Assembly (NCBI GenBank): GCA_012515725.1
Contig: JAAYXU010000048.1
Span: 1 to 14,157 of the forward strand
Source: Clostridiales bacterium
GTDB lineage: Bacteria; Bacillota; Clostridia; Christensenellales; UMGS416
DNA length: 14,157 bases
Direction: 5' to 3'
Under the pieces are notes generated by a model. It had not been told where the DNA came from. It worked only from the letters and a program-made list of their open reading frames with translations, and made no database searches. The position numbers and the translations under genes were made by a program. Shown here piece by piece: positions 13,933-14,157 of this stretch. The first letter of the stretch is position 1. Each line of letters starts with the position of its first letter.

Positions 13933-14157
13933 TTGAATAACTGTATCTTCTGTAGGATAGCGCACGGTCTGGCTCATTCATTGGAAAGTATACGAAGACA
14001 AATATACTTATGCTTTTCTGGACATAAACCCGGTAAATGAATACCACACACTTGTCATCACGAAAAATCATTATGAGAACATTTTTGACATAACAAGCGA
14101 TGAACTATCGCATCTTTTTCAAACAATAAAGAGGGTTACTGATCTTTATCATGATAA
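13933..14157 (+). pseudogene. HIT-family (histidine triad) protein, frameshifted and cut by the window edge
   Basis: The first frame gives MNNCIFCRIAHGLAHS, with the CIFC pair of zinc-binding HIT proteins, then runs out of frame and stops at 14038-14040. The next frame, from TGG at 13982, continues as WKVYEDKYTYAFLDINPVN, then EYHTLVITKNHYENIFD, an almost textbook HIT core. One extra T near 13981 explains the break: removing it joins HS to WKVYED with the residue spacing normal for the family. HIT proteins hydrolyse or transfer nucleotides from nucleoside phosphoramidates and dinucleotides. The HxHxH triad would lie to the right of the window. GC is about 35% (hand count), far below the adjacent uvrC. 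The frameshift may be a sequencing or assembly error rather than decay. 41-56 bases separate it from uvrC. Confidence 0.8.

Overview
The window looks like a chromosomal segment from a high-GC, probably endospore-forming member of the Clostridia (Firmicutes). The evidence is strong AGGAGG-type ribosome binding sites, tightly overlapping genes, a DUF5685 plus J-domain pair, an FHA plus FtsW/RodA/SpoVE pair, a MoxR/DUF58/DUF4129 operon and UvrC. Most of the DNA is very GC-rich. Three stretches are clearly less so: the two minus-strand membrane-protein genes (1093-1572 and 6258-6470) and the last ~240 bases (about 35% GC by hand count). No tRNA, rRNA, CRISPR array, insertion sequence or phage gene was seen.

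Layout. 1-1035 is the 3' part of a gene that enters from the left edge: two small ordered ends joined by a long Pro/Ala/Glu-rich linker. It converges, across a hairpin, on a minus-strand membrane-anchored protein (1093-1572). A sigma-A-like promoter then starts a compact plus-strand run, 1730-6203: DUF5685 protein, J-domain protein with a cysteine-rich tail, small multi-pass membrane protein, GNAT acetyltransferase of the phosphinothricin-acetyltransferase type, and a large FAD-dependent oxidoreductase. Tandem hairpins separate this run from a minus-strand gene (6258-6470) for a 70-residue protein built from two identical hydrophobic segments.

A second promoter (6621-6649) starts another plus-strand run, 6677-13877: FHA-domain membrane protein, FtsW/RodA/SpoVE peptidoglycan polymerase, a 34-residue membrane peptide that resembles only the N-terminus of a class B penicillin-binding protein, MoxR AAA+ ATPase, DUF58 protein, multi-pass DUF4129 protein and full-length UvrC. 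The window ends in an AT-rich HIT-family gene with an apparent single-base frameshift, cut by the right edge.

How the genes may work together. The FHA and FtsW-type genes point to septal, elongation or spore-cortex peptidoglycan synthesis, but the transpeptidase normally paired with FtsW is absent or reduced to its membrane anchor. The MoxR, DUF58 and DUF4129 genes form a known membrane-associated chaperone-like module of unknown substrate. UvrC (nucleotide excision repair) probably shares the transcript for positional reasons. The 1730-6203 run has no obvious common pathway. Its DUF5685/J-domain pair, and the separate minus-strand tandem-segment peptide, are the least understood parts of the window.
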